From Acephala macrosclerotiorum (lineage: Eukaryota; Ascomycota; Leotiomycetes; Helotiales; Mollisiaceae), in assembly GCA_014904845.1 (NCBI GenBank), contig MU119321.1, positions 1 to 64,000 on the forward strand: DNA of 64,000 nucleotides, given 5' to 3'. The notes beneath the pieces were generated by a model, which was given only the letters and a program-made list of their open reading frames with translations, had not been told where the DNA came from and ran no database searches. Below are positions 26,001 through 38,640 of the stretch, piece after piece (the first letter of the stretch is position 1; each line of letters starts with the position of its first letter). The position numbers and the translations under genes are program-made.

Positions 26001-29000
26001 ATAAAATTATTTTTTTTATTCGAGTTTTTTTTTCGTTTTTATACTCGAAAATTTTTTAATTTTATTCTTTTTTAATAAAATAAAATAATTAGCGTTTTGT
26101 ATCGTTCTTTAAATATTTTTTTTTGACGTTTACGTTTAAAAACAATAATATTATTATAAAAAAATATTTTTCTATTTTTTTATTGAAAATCTTTTTATTC
26201 AAAATCTCGTTTGTTTTCTTTTTATCAAAAAAAAAAACGTTTTATAAAAAATCGAAAAAAATAATTTCACTTTTTATATTATTTTATTTGTATTTTTCTT
26301 TAAACTAATAACGCTTATTTTAATTATACTTATTTTACATAAAATAATATTAAAAATATTTAATAAAAAATTAAAAATAAAAAAAAATTCATTAAAATAT
26401 AAAAATTATTCGCGAGTTTTAATACTATATTGTTTTTTAATAATATTAATATTTAATTTCTCGCGTTATATTCTTTTTTTAATATTTTTTCGACTTGAAA
26501 ATATATACGAATATAGCGATTTCTAATAATTTAATGCAAATAGATTTTCAAAAAAAAAAAAATTATAATCGTACAAATAAAATTAAAATCTTTAAAATCT
26601 CGAAACAGGTTATTTCACGAATTATTATCTCTATATTCAATTTACATTTTTATTGCAATAACGAATAATTATTTCAAAAAAATCTTTTTTATATTATTTA
26701 CAAAAAAAAAAAATCTTATATTCGACTTCGTATTTAATCTCTATTTTTATAATCGCTATTTCGACGAATTTGAAATTCTATTTAATAGTAATAAACAATT
26801 AAAAATTTTCAACGTTTATAATAATACTATCGAAATTTCAAATTATATACGTAAAAACAATACAATATTTCGTTTTAATATTTAATATTTCGCATTTTTC
26901 GCTCAAATTAATTAATTTAAACAAATTAAAATATAATTTAAAAGTAACGATAATATACTTTCTTTTAATTAATAACAAAAAATCGATTTTTATGAAATTA
27001 ATTTCGAATATTATAAAATTTCTAATAATAAAAATAAATTAATTCGTTTTTTTAAACATTTTATAAAAACTTTAAAAAAATTGTTTTATAAAATCAACGA
27101 TTTTTAGTATTTTTTTTATTATAACGATTTTAATATTTATTAAAATCAAATAATAAGCGTTATTTTTTTACTATTAATTAATAATTATTACAATAAAATT
27201 CGATATTTTCAAAATATTAATAATCATTTTTATTCTTTTTTAAATTCTTAAAAGCAATATTATACTTTTAAAAAATTTTCGCAATAAAACTTCGTTAATA
27301 AAATCATTACTTTTAGCGTCGAATTATTATCTCAAAGTTTTATTTTTCGATTAATCTACGTTTATTTTTTTTCGTTTTTCGTTTTAAACGCTTTATAAGA
27401 TTTATTATTACAATTCGATCTTTAAGTATTTCTTTTCTATTTTTGCTTTTTATTGAAAGTTTTTTTATATACTTTAAATTTTATTTTTCGATTTACTCGT
27501 CGTTATTATATTTATTATTATTGTATTTATCGATAATTTTTTATAGAATTTATTAATAATCGCTCTATTAAAACTTTAAACGTTAATATTATTACTATTG
27601 AAAATATATAATAATAAATTCGATTTTTTTAAGATTTTTTTATTAATATTAGTTTTACTTTTTTTTTAAATAACAAACTAAACAAATTTCTAAATTTTTT
27701 ATATATTTTTAAAGCGTTTATTAAAATCGTAATTAAAAAGTCTTTTAGTTATTTATTTTATAATCTAATTATATTAACGTCGATTATTTTTAAACGTAAA
27801 CGATTGCGAAAATCGATTACGATTTTAAAAACTATAATACTATTAATCGTTCTTTTAATAGTAATATTTACAATTGATTAATTTATCTATAAATAAATAA
27901 CGATCTACGAAAAAGTAATCAACGAAAAAATCGATTTTTTCGTTTTTTGTTCGCTTGAAATACTCGAAATAATATCGCTCGTTTTATTGATCGTTATATA
28001 TAGTATTGATTTTTATTGTATTTTTTTAAACGATCGACGATATATTTTACGAAAATTCAATCGATATTAAATTATATTATATTTTATATTCGCTTTTTTT
28101 TATATTATTATATTTTTTTCGTTTATAATTAAAAAAAATTTTTCGTTTATATTTTTGTAAAAAAGCAAATTAATTCTAATTTTAATTTATAAAAATTATA
28201 ATATTATTTAATTTTTAAAATATTTTCGTAGTATTAATATTTAAAGCGATTTTTAGATCGTTAAATAATACGAAAAAAAAAGAAAATTTTTTTAGTTTTT
28301 TAATAAAATCGTTTATTTAAATTAAAAGTTTTAATACGAATATTTATCGAGTTTTTTAGATTTAAATAATACGTAAAATCGAAGATTAAAATTCGATATA
28401 GATTTTTTTAGCGATTGCGTACATTTTTCGTTGAATTTTTTTTATAAATAATTCGAGTAAAATAAAAAATAGTAAATTATTAATTGCATTTGAAATCATT
28501 TTTTGTATTATAATATTTAAATATTTTTATCGAATTTTTAAATATTTTAAATCGTTAATTTCGTTATATCGTCGTTTTTTCTTTTTATATTTATATATAA
28601 TAATCGCTTTTTCGTATATTTTATTGTAATTATAAATAAATATTTTTATCGATTTATAATCGATTTTTTTAAAGATTCGTTTTTTAATATATATTAAAAA
28701 ACTTTTAATAAATTCGCGTTTTTAATATTATTTGTTCAATTTATTTCGTTTGATTAATTCTTTGAATATTTGATCGAATAAATCTATATACGTTTTTATT
28801 ATCAAAAAATTTTTTGTAGATTGATTAATAATTTTATATAAAAATTTTATATTTATTCGATAGTACTTTTAATTATATTCGTAAAATTCTTTTTTTAAAG
28901 CGTTATAAAACTCTTTTTTCAAGTAATTTTCGATATTATATTTTAATATAAATCGAATTTATTTTTTATAAATTAAATTGATATATTGCAAAAATCGTAT

Positions 29001-29680
29001 TTTTTTGATTTTTAAAGTAATTTTATAGTCTTTGTACATATCGTCGTATTATTCTAAAAAAATCGTAATATTGTTTTTTTTAAATTAAAATATTTTAAAA
29101 ATTTTAAAAAAAAGTATTTGTAGTTTTAATACGAGTACGTATTTCTTGAAGTTTTGTATTTTTAAAAGATTATTTTTATTATTCGTAGAAAATTTCTTAG
29201 AAAAAATTGATAATATAATTAAAATAAAAATGTTTTTTATTGAAAAAAATAAATTTTAATACAAATAATTTATTGATTGTAGTTTTTGAATTAAAAATTG
29301 ATTTAATAATTTAAAAGTACGAATTTTTAAATTATTATTTTTAAGTGAAATTCGTTTTAAGAATTAGTTTCTATTTATATCGTTTTTTTGTAAGATTTTT
29401 TTTGTTTTAATTTTTACTCGAAATTTCGCTCGTTTATTCGTTTTAATAAAATGTATTTTTTAAATAAACATTTTTTTAATCGATTTTTTTCGATTAAAGT
29501 TTTTTGTTTTAGTTTTTTTCGTATTGTTTTTTGAAATTCGAGATTTATTTTAATTTTATTGTTTTAATTTGAAAGCGATTACAAGCGTTTCGCGAATTGC
29601 GATTTTTAAAAGAATTAAAACTAAAATATAGAATAATAAAACAATTTCGTTTTTTAATATTATAATTTCTTTTTTTTTTT

Positions 29681-29753
29681 CGTATTAAAACTTTTTTTTT
29701 TATATTTTAATTTTCGCTGAAAATAAAATTAATTGTCGTGAATAATCGTTATA

Positions 29754-29804
<51 letters not shown>

Positions 29805-30036
29805 TTTTTATTTTAAGTAATTTAATACGCAATTTTTATAAATTAATATTTTTTTNNNNNNNNNNTTTTTTTTTTTCGTATTAAAACTTTTTTTTTTATA
29901 TTTTAATTTTTGCTGAAAATAAAATTAATTATCGTAAATAATCGTTACAAGTTTTTTTTTTTTTTTTTTATATTCGTTTTAATATTAATTATTTTAAGTA
30001 ATTTAATACGCAATTTTTATAAATTAATATTTTTTT
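29681..30036. other. assembly gap (10 N) between duplicated flanks
   Basis: Ten N at 29,856-29,865 are bracketed by near-identical sequence. The stretch beginning CGTATTAAAAC at 29,681 recurs at 29,877, and the end AATTTTTATAAATTAATATT recurs on both sides (29,831-29,850 and 30,011-30,030). The copies differ mainly in poly-T length (about 46 versus 18) and by a short insertion after it. This looks like two contig ends covering the same locus and joined without merging, so coordinates and copy number here are not reliable. Confidence 0.8.
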
Positions 30037-30244
30037 ATAATTTTGCAATTTCGTAATTAAATTATTTAATTTCGAACAATATAATTAAAATAAGAAATTC
30101 TTATCAATTGATTTTTAATTTTCGATTTCTAATAATTTGAATTTTTTTTTAATAGTAATAAAAAATAGAATATATAAATCGCATATAAACAATTTTTAGT
30201 GAAATCTATTGAAATAATTCATTTTTTAACGTCGTTTTATTAAT

Positions 30245-30507
30245 ATAAAAAACAATAAAATATAAAACAAAAAAGTTCAATTGTAAATTAATTCGTTTTA
30301 ATTAGTAAATTAAATTTATTCGAAGTAATTCGTAATTCGTAAATCAATTTATTAATTAATAAAATAAAAATAAAAATAAAAAAGTTGTTAATTAATTTAT
30401 AGTAAGCGAAAGCTTTTTATGTATTAAAAGACACGTGATTAATACTGCTTTCGAAATTAACTATTTACAAAGATTTTTGAAAAAAGAGTATATAATTTTA
30501 TTATAAT
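30245..30507 (-). repeat. terminal repeat copy 4 (inverted, degraded)
   Basis: The reverse complement aligns to the preserved copy at 16,358-16,630 from the inner AACAATAAAATATAAAACA stretch to the tip ATTATAATAAAATTATAT, with RIP-type transitions throughout. It keeps AGCGAAAGC and CACGTG. It is the likely right end of the element that starts at 16,358. Confidence 0.75.
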
Positions 30508-32027
30508 ATATTTATACGAAGTATTTTATTATTAAATTTATAAACGAATTACATTTTGCAAATATTTATTTTAAAATATAATAAAATAAAAAGTTTAATA
30601 ACGAATCAATTTTTTTTTATAAAACGATTATAATACTATAAAATAATTTTTAATTTTTAAATAATTAAATCAATTTTTATTATTTATTTCGATAATATAC
30701 TATTTTTAAATTAATTTTAAAAATTTTTTTTTTAATATATAATAATATTATTTATTATTAATATTACAATTATTTTAATTTTATTAATAATATATTTCTC
30801 GCGATTTTGTATTTTATTAAAAAATTTTCAATTATTATTTAAACAATTTTTTATAAAAACAATATTAATAAAATCGAAATTATAAATAATTTATTTAATT
30901 AATATTTGTTTTTGTAAATCAATATAAAATTCTATTAAAATACTATATTAGTTTATAGAATCGATATTTTAATTTTTTAAATATATTGAATTCGATTATA
31001 TTATATAAATATTAAATATATTTAACGTTAATAAATTTTATACGTTTTATTATTATATTAATATTAAAATTTATTATTTTTCTTAAATTTTTTAAAATTT
31101 TATTAGCGAATTAATACAAAAAAAAATATAAAAATTGTTAATAAAACGACAAAAAATCGATTAAAAAATAAAAATTTTACGATTATGAAAATAAAAAATT
31201 AATATTAGAATTATTAAAAAAAAAAATTAAAATAATTTTTTTTAAATTTTTTTTTTACGATATAAATTATATACGCGAAATGTTTTTTGTTTTTACAGAA
31301 AAACGAAAAATATAACTACGAATTTGCAATTATTTCGAGTTTCAAATAAAATAAAATAAATTAAATTTTTTAAAATTTTTTTAATTTTACGAAAATATAA
31401 AAATTTTTCCAAAAAAAATACTTTATTACGTAAAAAAACTTAAAATCAAATAATACAATTTAATCTAATTTAATATAATTTACCGAGTTTAATTCTTATA
31501 TCGTAATTTTATAAAAGAAATTATTTTTTATTATATATATTATTTTTTTAATATTTAATTTAATTAATAAATTTAATAAATTTAAATCGATTATTATATT
31601 AGTTTATAATATTAATAAAAAAAAATAAAAATAAAAAACTTATAATCGTAATAAAATCCGTTTAAAAAAATTAAATAAAAAAAAAATTTTAATATAAAAA
31701 ATACAATAATTATTAATTTAATATTTTTCGATAATAATAAAAATTATTTTTCGTTTAATTTAAATAAATATATTATTAAAAAAAAAAAAATCGAAAAAAG
31801 TAATTTTACGTTATTATAATTTTTATTGATTTTAATTTTTCGTTTTTAAAATTTATTTATTTATTTATTATTTTTAAAAAATAAATTTTTAATAAATAAC
31901 GTTTTTTTATTTTAATTATTATTAAATTTTAATTTTTTATTAATTGATATTAATATAAAAATTAATTTTTTTAAAAAATAAAAAACGTAAAAAATAAATT
32001 AAAAATATTTTTATCGACAAGAAATTA

Positions 32028-33010
32028 AAATGTTTCTCTCGTTTCGAAAGAAAGAGCCCGTCCGGCGACTCGCAAGCGAGCCAATAGCGGACGAGCTTTT
32101 TCTTTCTTTACTCGACGCACATTTTGCTCCGCAGGCCTCGCAAAGGCGCTCCTGCGGAGGGCTACAAAGTCTTCGACTTTAGTAATTTACTCTTATTTCA
32201 AGTTTCAAGTCAAAAGCTCTTAATTTGAGCGTTTTATAAGCATTTGAAATTAGCGTAGTTATTGAAGTGTAGTAGTTTGAAATTCTGCCGGGCGGTGAAG
32301 CCGATAAGCCGATAAGCTTCTTAGTGCCTAAGGCAGAAACGCACTTCCTGCGGAGCCTCATATTACCAGGGGGCACCCCCTGGGACCCCCGTCTCTTATA
32401 TTGAGTTACTACGATCGATTTAATCAATTTAGATTACTTTACCTAGCATATAATTCTAGGGGGAGACCCCCTAGGACCCCCCTTGAAAGCTGCGCAGCTA
32501 TAGAGATATCCAGCACTTAAGTGAGTGCCTTAATGCCTAAGGCAGAAACGCACTTGAGAGTTTTGGTGTTTCGCACCGGAGCGATTGTCGGCCTTAGTGC
32601 CTAAGGCAGAAGCGCACTTAAGCAGTTTTGCGGTCGCGATTTTTACTGAGTGCGACTATATTCCATTGATTTGCGCAATAACGGATTAATAGAATCGCTT
32701 GAAACTTAGAATCTAGCGATATTTGATTGAGTTTCAACTTATTTCTAAGTCTTATATAGTTTGGATTAGCTAATATATTATAATTGTAGGCATAGCGTGG
32801 TCGCACGTAAATCGAGGTTTTGGTGTTCTTCACCGGATCGGCTGCATATTAGTCCGAAGTCATGTGACAGTAGAATTTCTTAATGAACCAATCAAATCGC
32901 TCCATTTGGGCACCTCGGTTAAATTTGGGTGAAATCGCTCATTGTTGGAAGTGTTGATGTCACGTGCATATAGAAAAGTTGACATTAGTCCTTAAGCCGG
33001 ACAGGCAATA
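32028..33010. repeat. preserved GC-cluster hairpin repeat (reference copy)
   Basis: A ~980-bp island of normal composition with no convincing gene. It starts with a long stem around 32,045-32,105 (GCCCGTCCG against CGGACGAGC, enclosing CTCGCAAGCGAG). It then has a 9-bp stem CTCCGCAGG/CCTGCGGAG (32,127-32,159), perfect hairpins CCAGGGGG/CCCCCTGG (32,366-32,383) and CTAGGGGG/CCCCCTAG (32,456-32,474), and three 26-bp repeats (starts 32,321, 32,530, 32,594). Frames of 71-82 codons on the minus strand have no recognisable domain. At least five RIP-degraded relatives lie within 15 kb. Dense GC-cluster hairpins resemble fungal mitochondrial intergenic DNA, so a mitochondrial origin is possible but unproven. 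Confidence 0.7.
32321..32619 (+). repeat. 26-bp dispersed motif, three copies
   Basis: TTAGTGCCTAAGGCAGAAAC followed by GCACTT occurs at 32,321-32,346, 32,530-32,555 (one change) and 32,594-32,619 (one change), all in the same orientation. Each contains the near-palindrome TGCCTAAGGCA. They are internal repeats of the GC-cluster element. Confidence 0.85.
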
Positions 33011-36000
33011 ATAAATATTTTTAAAAAATAATAATATTTTAATAATTCGAATAAATACGTTTTAAAGTTTTTAAAATTATTTAAATTATATTTCGATAAA
33101 CGCGAAATTCTTTTTTAAATTATTGATAGTATTTTTTTAAATTCGTATTTATTTTAATAAATTTAAATAAAACGATATTAATATTTAATAAAAAAAAACG
33201 TTTTATAAAATATAATATTATTCTAAAAAAAAATTATAATATACTTAATATATTTATATTAATAATTTTATTATCGTATACGAAAATTTAAAAACGTTTA
33301 AAATTATAAAATTATTTTTTTATATTAATTAAATATTACAATTTTCAAAATATATTAAATTATTTTTTTTATAATAAATATATATTTAAATTTTAATAAT
33401 ATTTAATTTATTGTAAAAAATTTTAATAATTATTTATTATATTAATAAATATAATAAAATTATATATCGACGATTTCGTTTTTATTATAAAAATATCGAA
33501 TATTTAAAAAAATATTTTAATGAAATTATAATTTGTAAATATTAAAATTAATAAAAAATTATTATTTTTAACTTCGTTATATAAATTAAAACGACGATAA
33601 TATATATATTATTAAATTCGTCGAATTTTAATAATACGTTTAATAATTATATTATTTATAAAAACTAATATAAATAAATCGATAATAATATTAATAATAA
33701 TAATTTATTTTTTTTATCGTCGTTTTTTAAATTTTAATTATAAAAAATCAATAATAAAATATTAAATATTCGTAAAAAAATCGCTTATAAAATTTTAATA
33801 TAAAAATTTTTCAATAATAATAATTTCGATTTTCGATTTTTTTTTAAAATATATTATTCGCGTATTATATTAATAAATTAAATAATAATATATTTATATA
33901 TTATTATTATTATTATTATTATTATTACGTTTAAAATAATAATTATTTTAAGATTTTTTATTATTATATTTATTATAATATATTTTAAATAAAAAATTTA
34001 ATTAAATTATATTATAATAAAAAATAATAATTCAAATAATAAATATATTTATTTAAAAATACGAAATAAAAATAAAGATTTAAAAAATTCAAATATAATA
34101 TTTTAAAATGAACGAATAAATAAAGGTAATATAATATTTATAAATTATTATAATAAAAATTATATTTTATATTCTCGATTATTAAATTTATAAACTATAT
34201 ATAATAATTTACATTTTAATCGTATAAATTTTATTAATAAAACGAAATTACAATCGAAATAAATTTTAAAAAACTAAATAATTTTTAAAATTTTAATATA
34301 ATATTATTTAATTTTAAAAAATATTAAATAAAAATAAAAACGTTTATATTCGAAATTTAATATATAAAAATTATTATTTTTTTAAATTAAAAAATTATTA
34401 ATATATAATTTTAAATTAAAAACGTAAAAAAAAAAATAATATATTTTTTAAATTTTATTATTAATATTTTATCGTTTTATTAATTATTTTATTTTCTCGT
34501 TTTGAAATTTTATTAATTTATATTTATAATAATATTTTTATTATTATTTTTCGTTATATTTTTTTTAATTATATTTTTTAATTTTTTTTTAATATTATTT
34601 CAATTTTAAATATTATTCTTTGATAATTAAATAAATATAAAATTTAAATAAATCGAATTTTATATTATAAAATCGTCGTAAAAAACGTATTAATTAATAA
34701 ATAATAATAAATTTATTTTTCGATTTTTTCGATCGAAATAATATATTTATAAAATACGAAAAATCTTTTATCGTTTTTTATAAAGTAAATAATTTTGAGT
34801 ATAATTACGAAAATAATAATTTAATAATAATAAATTTTTACGATTTATATTACGAGTAAATAATTAAAGTAAATAAAATAATTTTAAATTTATTATATTT
34901 AAAAAATTATATTATATTAATTAAATCGAATTTTTTAAAAAACGCGATTAATATAAATTTAAAATTACGTAATAAAAACTTATATTTTAAAAAATTTTAT
35001 TTTTAATCGAATTAATAAAAATTTTATCGTTTTTTAAAATTTTTATATTATTTATATTTTTTTTTATATAAACGTTTATATTATAATATTATAAAATTTC
35101 TCGTTATATATTATTATTAATAAATTTAAAAGTAATTTTTAATTAAATATTATCGTTTTTAAATAAAATGAAATTTAAAAATATAAAAAATTATATAATT
35201 TAAAATAAAATAAATTTATTTTTATTAAATATATTATCGATTATTTAATAAAAATAAAACTTTTTATAAAATATTATATATTAATAATTAATTGTACGTA
35301 GAGATTTTAACAATTTTATAAAAATTTATAACGTAAAATTTATATAAAATTTAAATATTCGTTTTTTCGAAATTAAAAAACGTTTTTTTTAAACTCGATT
35401 ATAATTTTATTTTTATTTTTTTTATTAATAAAATATTAATCGTAAAATTTAATATATATTGTAAAAAATTACGACGAAAAACGATTATAAAAAACGATTA
35501 TTTTTTAATACGAATTTTTTATATAATAATTAATTATCAATATATTATTTAATTACGAATTATAATTTAAATTATAAATTAATTTATTATTATAAAAAAA
35601 ATGCGAAATATATAATATAAATTATAATTAAAATTATTAATATTATATTTATAATTATAAAAAGTATTAATAAAATAATTATAAAAAATAATATATAATT
35701 GAAATAATTTTTTAAAATTTTTAAAATTTTTTAAAAAATTATACAATTAAAAAATTAAAATAAATTTTTTTCTAATATATTATTATTTAAATACTTAAAA
35801 TAAAAACGTATTTAAAAGTTTTATAATCGCGATTTTTATTAAATACGATTATATTTTATTAATTTACGTAATAACGAATTAATAAAATCGTTTAAAATTT
35901 GAAATTTAACAATATTTAATTAAATTTCAATTTATTTATAAATTTTATATAATTTGAATTAATTAATATATTATAATTATAAGCGTAATACGATCGTACG

Positions 36001-36480
36001 TAAATCGAGATTTTAATATTTTTTATTAAAACGATTATATATTATTTTAAAATATTTTTATTATAAAATTTTTTAATAAATTAATTAAATTACTATATTT
36101 GAATATTTCGATTAAATTTGAATAAAATCGCTTATTATTAAAAGTATTAATATTACGTGTATATAAAAAAATTAATATTAATTTTTAAAACAAACAATTA
36201 ATAAAACGAACGATTAATTATTTTATTAAAAAAATATTTATATATTACGTAAATAATTAATTTAATAAATTAAAATTTTTATTTAAAAATAATAATAATA
36301 AAATTTTTTTTTTAATTTTTAAAATAATTCGAAAAATTAATCATAATTAAATTTAAATAAAAAATATATATTATTTAATAATTAAATTTATAAAAATTTT
36401 AAAAAATATTAATTCGAAAATACGAAAAATTAATTTTCAAAATTTTAAATATATATTAAAAGTTATAATAAAAAATATTT

Positions 36481-36522
36481 CGAAATAAATATTTCGAAAT
36501 AAATATTTCGAAATAAATATTT
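36481..36522 (+). repeat. 14-bp tandem triplet
   Basis: CGAAATAAATATTT repeated three times in perfect tandem (starts 36,481, 36,495, 36,509). The copies are identical in DNA that is otherwise saturated with mutations, so the expansion is probably more recent than the RIP. Confidence 0.8.
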
Positions 36523-36664
36523 TTAAAATTTAAAAAAATTATAAAAAATAAATATAATATTATTTATAATAATAATAAAAAATTTATTAAAATAAAAATT
36601 ATTATAATAATAAATTTTTTTATTTTTTTATTAAAAAATCGTCGAATTAAATTTAATATTAATA

Positions 36665-37760
36665 TTAAAATATTTTTCTCGTTTTGAAAAAAAAAAACTC
36701 GTTTAATAATTTATTAAACGGATTAATAATAAACGAGTTTTTTTTTTAATATTTAATATATATTTTATTTTGTAAATTTTATAAAAACGTTTTTACTAAA
36801 AATTATACAATTTTGAATTTTAATAATTTATTTTTGTTTTAAATTTCAAATTAAATTTTTTTAATTTAAACGTTTTATAAATATTTAAAATTAATATAAT
36901 TATTAAAATAAAATAATAATTTAAAATTTTATTAAATAATAAAATCGATAAATTAATAAATCTTTTAATATTTAAAATAAAAAAAATTTTTTACGAAGTT
37001 TTATATTATTAAAAAAAAAAATTTTATATTAAATTATTACGATTAATTTAATCGATTTAAATTATTTTATTTAATATATAATTTTAAAAAAAAAAATTTA
37101 AAATTTTTTTTTAAAATTGTATAATTATAAAATTAAAATAAATTTTCGTATATTATTATTTTAATATTTTAAATAAAAACATATTTTTAATCAAATTTTA
37201 TATTAAAAAAATATTTTTTAAAATTTCGTTTTTTATATTGAATTATTACGATTAATTTAATTAATTTAAATTATTTTTTTTAGTATATAATTTTAAAGAA
37301 AAGTTTTTTAAAAAAAATTTCGAAAATTATATAATTATTTTAATATTTTAAATAAAATTTTATATTAAAAAAATATTTTTTAAAATTTTTGTTTTTATAT
37401 TTAATTATTATAATCGATTTAATTAATTTAAATTACTTTATTTAATATATAATTATAAAAAGAAACTTTTTAAAAAAAATTTAAAAATTGCGTAATTATA
37501 AAAATATTTAATATTTAAAATAAAAACGTATTTAAATTTTAATATTTTATATTAAAACGATTATTAATCTTAGTATTTAAAATAAAAACGTATTTAAAAA
37601 TTTTTTACGATTATTATTTTTATTATTAAATTTTTAATAAATTAATTAAATTATTAAATTTGAATATTTTAATTAAATTTAAATAAAATTATTTATTATT
37701 AAAAATTTTAATATTATATATATATAAAGAAAATTAATATTAATTTTTAAATCGAATAAA
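36665..37760. repeat. degraded full-length copy of the GC-cluster repeat
   Basis: Aligns end to end with 32,028-33,010: the opening TTCTCGTTTTGAAA, the degraded stem AACTCGTTTAATAATTTATT, the segment TTTAAACGTTTTATAAATAT, and the end AAAATTAATATTAATTTTTA. It differs by near-complete loss of C and G outside CpG. It carries an internal triplication of the segment containing ATTACGATTAATTTAAT (about 37,025, 37,233 and 37,395), which is single in the preserved copy. Confidence 0.75.
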
Positions 37761-38640
37761 TAATTATAATATTAATTAATTATTATTAATATTTATAAAA
37801 ATTAATAACGTTATAATAATATTAAAAAAATTAAATCAATATTATTAAATTATTTTATTTATAAAAATTTTAATATTTCTTTATATTTTTATAAAATTAA
37901 TTAAACATATTTTAATAATATTTTTATTTTAAAAATTCGATCGATAATTATTATAATATAAATAATTAAAATTATTATAAAATTAATTTTTAATATTTTT
38001 TAATAATCGTATTTTAATATTTTTTTATATTATAAAATTATTATAATTAATTAATTCAAATCGTTTAATCGATTTATTTTAAAAAATATAAATATAAATA
38101 ATAATAATATATAATTACGTAAATAAATAAATATATTTATTATATTTAATTAATTAAAAAAAAAAAATTTTAAAAAAAAATTCGTTTAATAATTTATTAA
38201 ACGAATTAATAACGAACGAATTTTTTTTATTTAATCTATATTTTATTTTATAAATTTTATAAAATATTATAAAATTTTTAATTTTAATAAATTATTTTTA
38301 TTTTAAATTTTAAATTAAATACTTTTAATTTAAACGTTTTATAAATATTTAAAATTTTATTAAATAATAAAAATTAATAAATTAATAAATTTTTTAATAT
38401 TTAAAATAAAAATTTATTTATTATAAAATTATATATTAAAAATATATATTAAATAAAACAAAATTCGTTCGTTAATCAAAAAAAATATTTTAAATTAAAT
38501 TTATTTAAAATAATTTATAATTCGTAAATTAAATTATTTATTAATTATTTATAATAAATAAAAAATATATATAATTTTATTATATTAATATTAATATTAA
38601 ATTATAAAACGATTAAATTATAAAATATTAATTTAAAAAT

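Larger units (their letters stand above)
17051..32027. repeat. AT-rich RIP-degraded block 2
   Basis: Gene-free, nearly all A/T, with residual C/G mostly in CpG and regional strand asymmetry (for example G exceeds C around 29,340-29,600, C exceeds G around 26,600-26,800). It contains a 15-bp tandem coding remnant (19,165-19,251), a coiled-coil remnant (about 22,750-23,094), a poly-T tract near 29,757-29,802, an assembly gap (29,856-29,865) and a terminal repeat (30,245-30,507). Other open frames are short and low-complexity, and I treat them as chance. Confidence 0.85.

Noticed and set aside
26123..26308. 61-codon hydrophobic frame resembling a membrane peptide
   Set aside because: TTT and ATT codons dominate AT DNA, so apparent hydrophobicity is uninformative.
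32179..32833. Two minus-strand frames (82 and 71 codons) in the GC-cluster repeat
   Set aside because: They run through hairpins and the 26-bp repeats, degraded copies do not conserve them, and no domain is visible.
33900..33926. ATT/AAT microsatellites (also 8,650-8,705 and 45,067-45,105) as possible functional repeats
   Set aside because: Simple-sequence slippage is expected in such AT-rich DNA; no periodic coding or binding context.
38455..38570. Fifth copy of the 265-bp terminal repeat
   Set aside because: Similarity is limited to about 60 bp around AATTCGTAAATYAA and could be chance in AT DNA; not strong enough to list.
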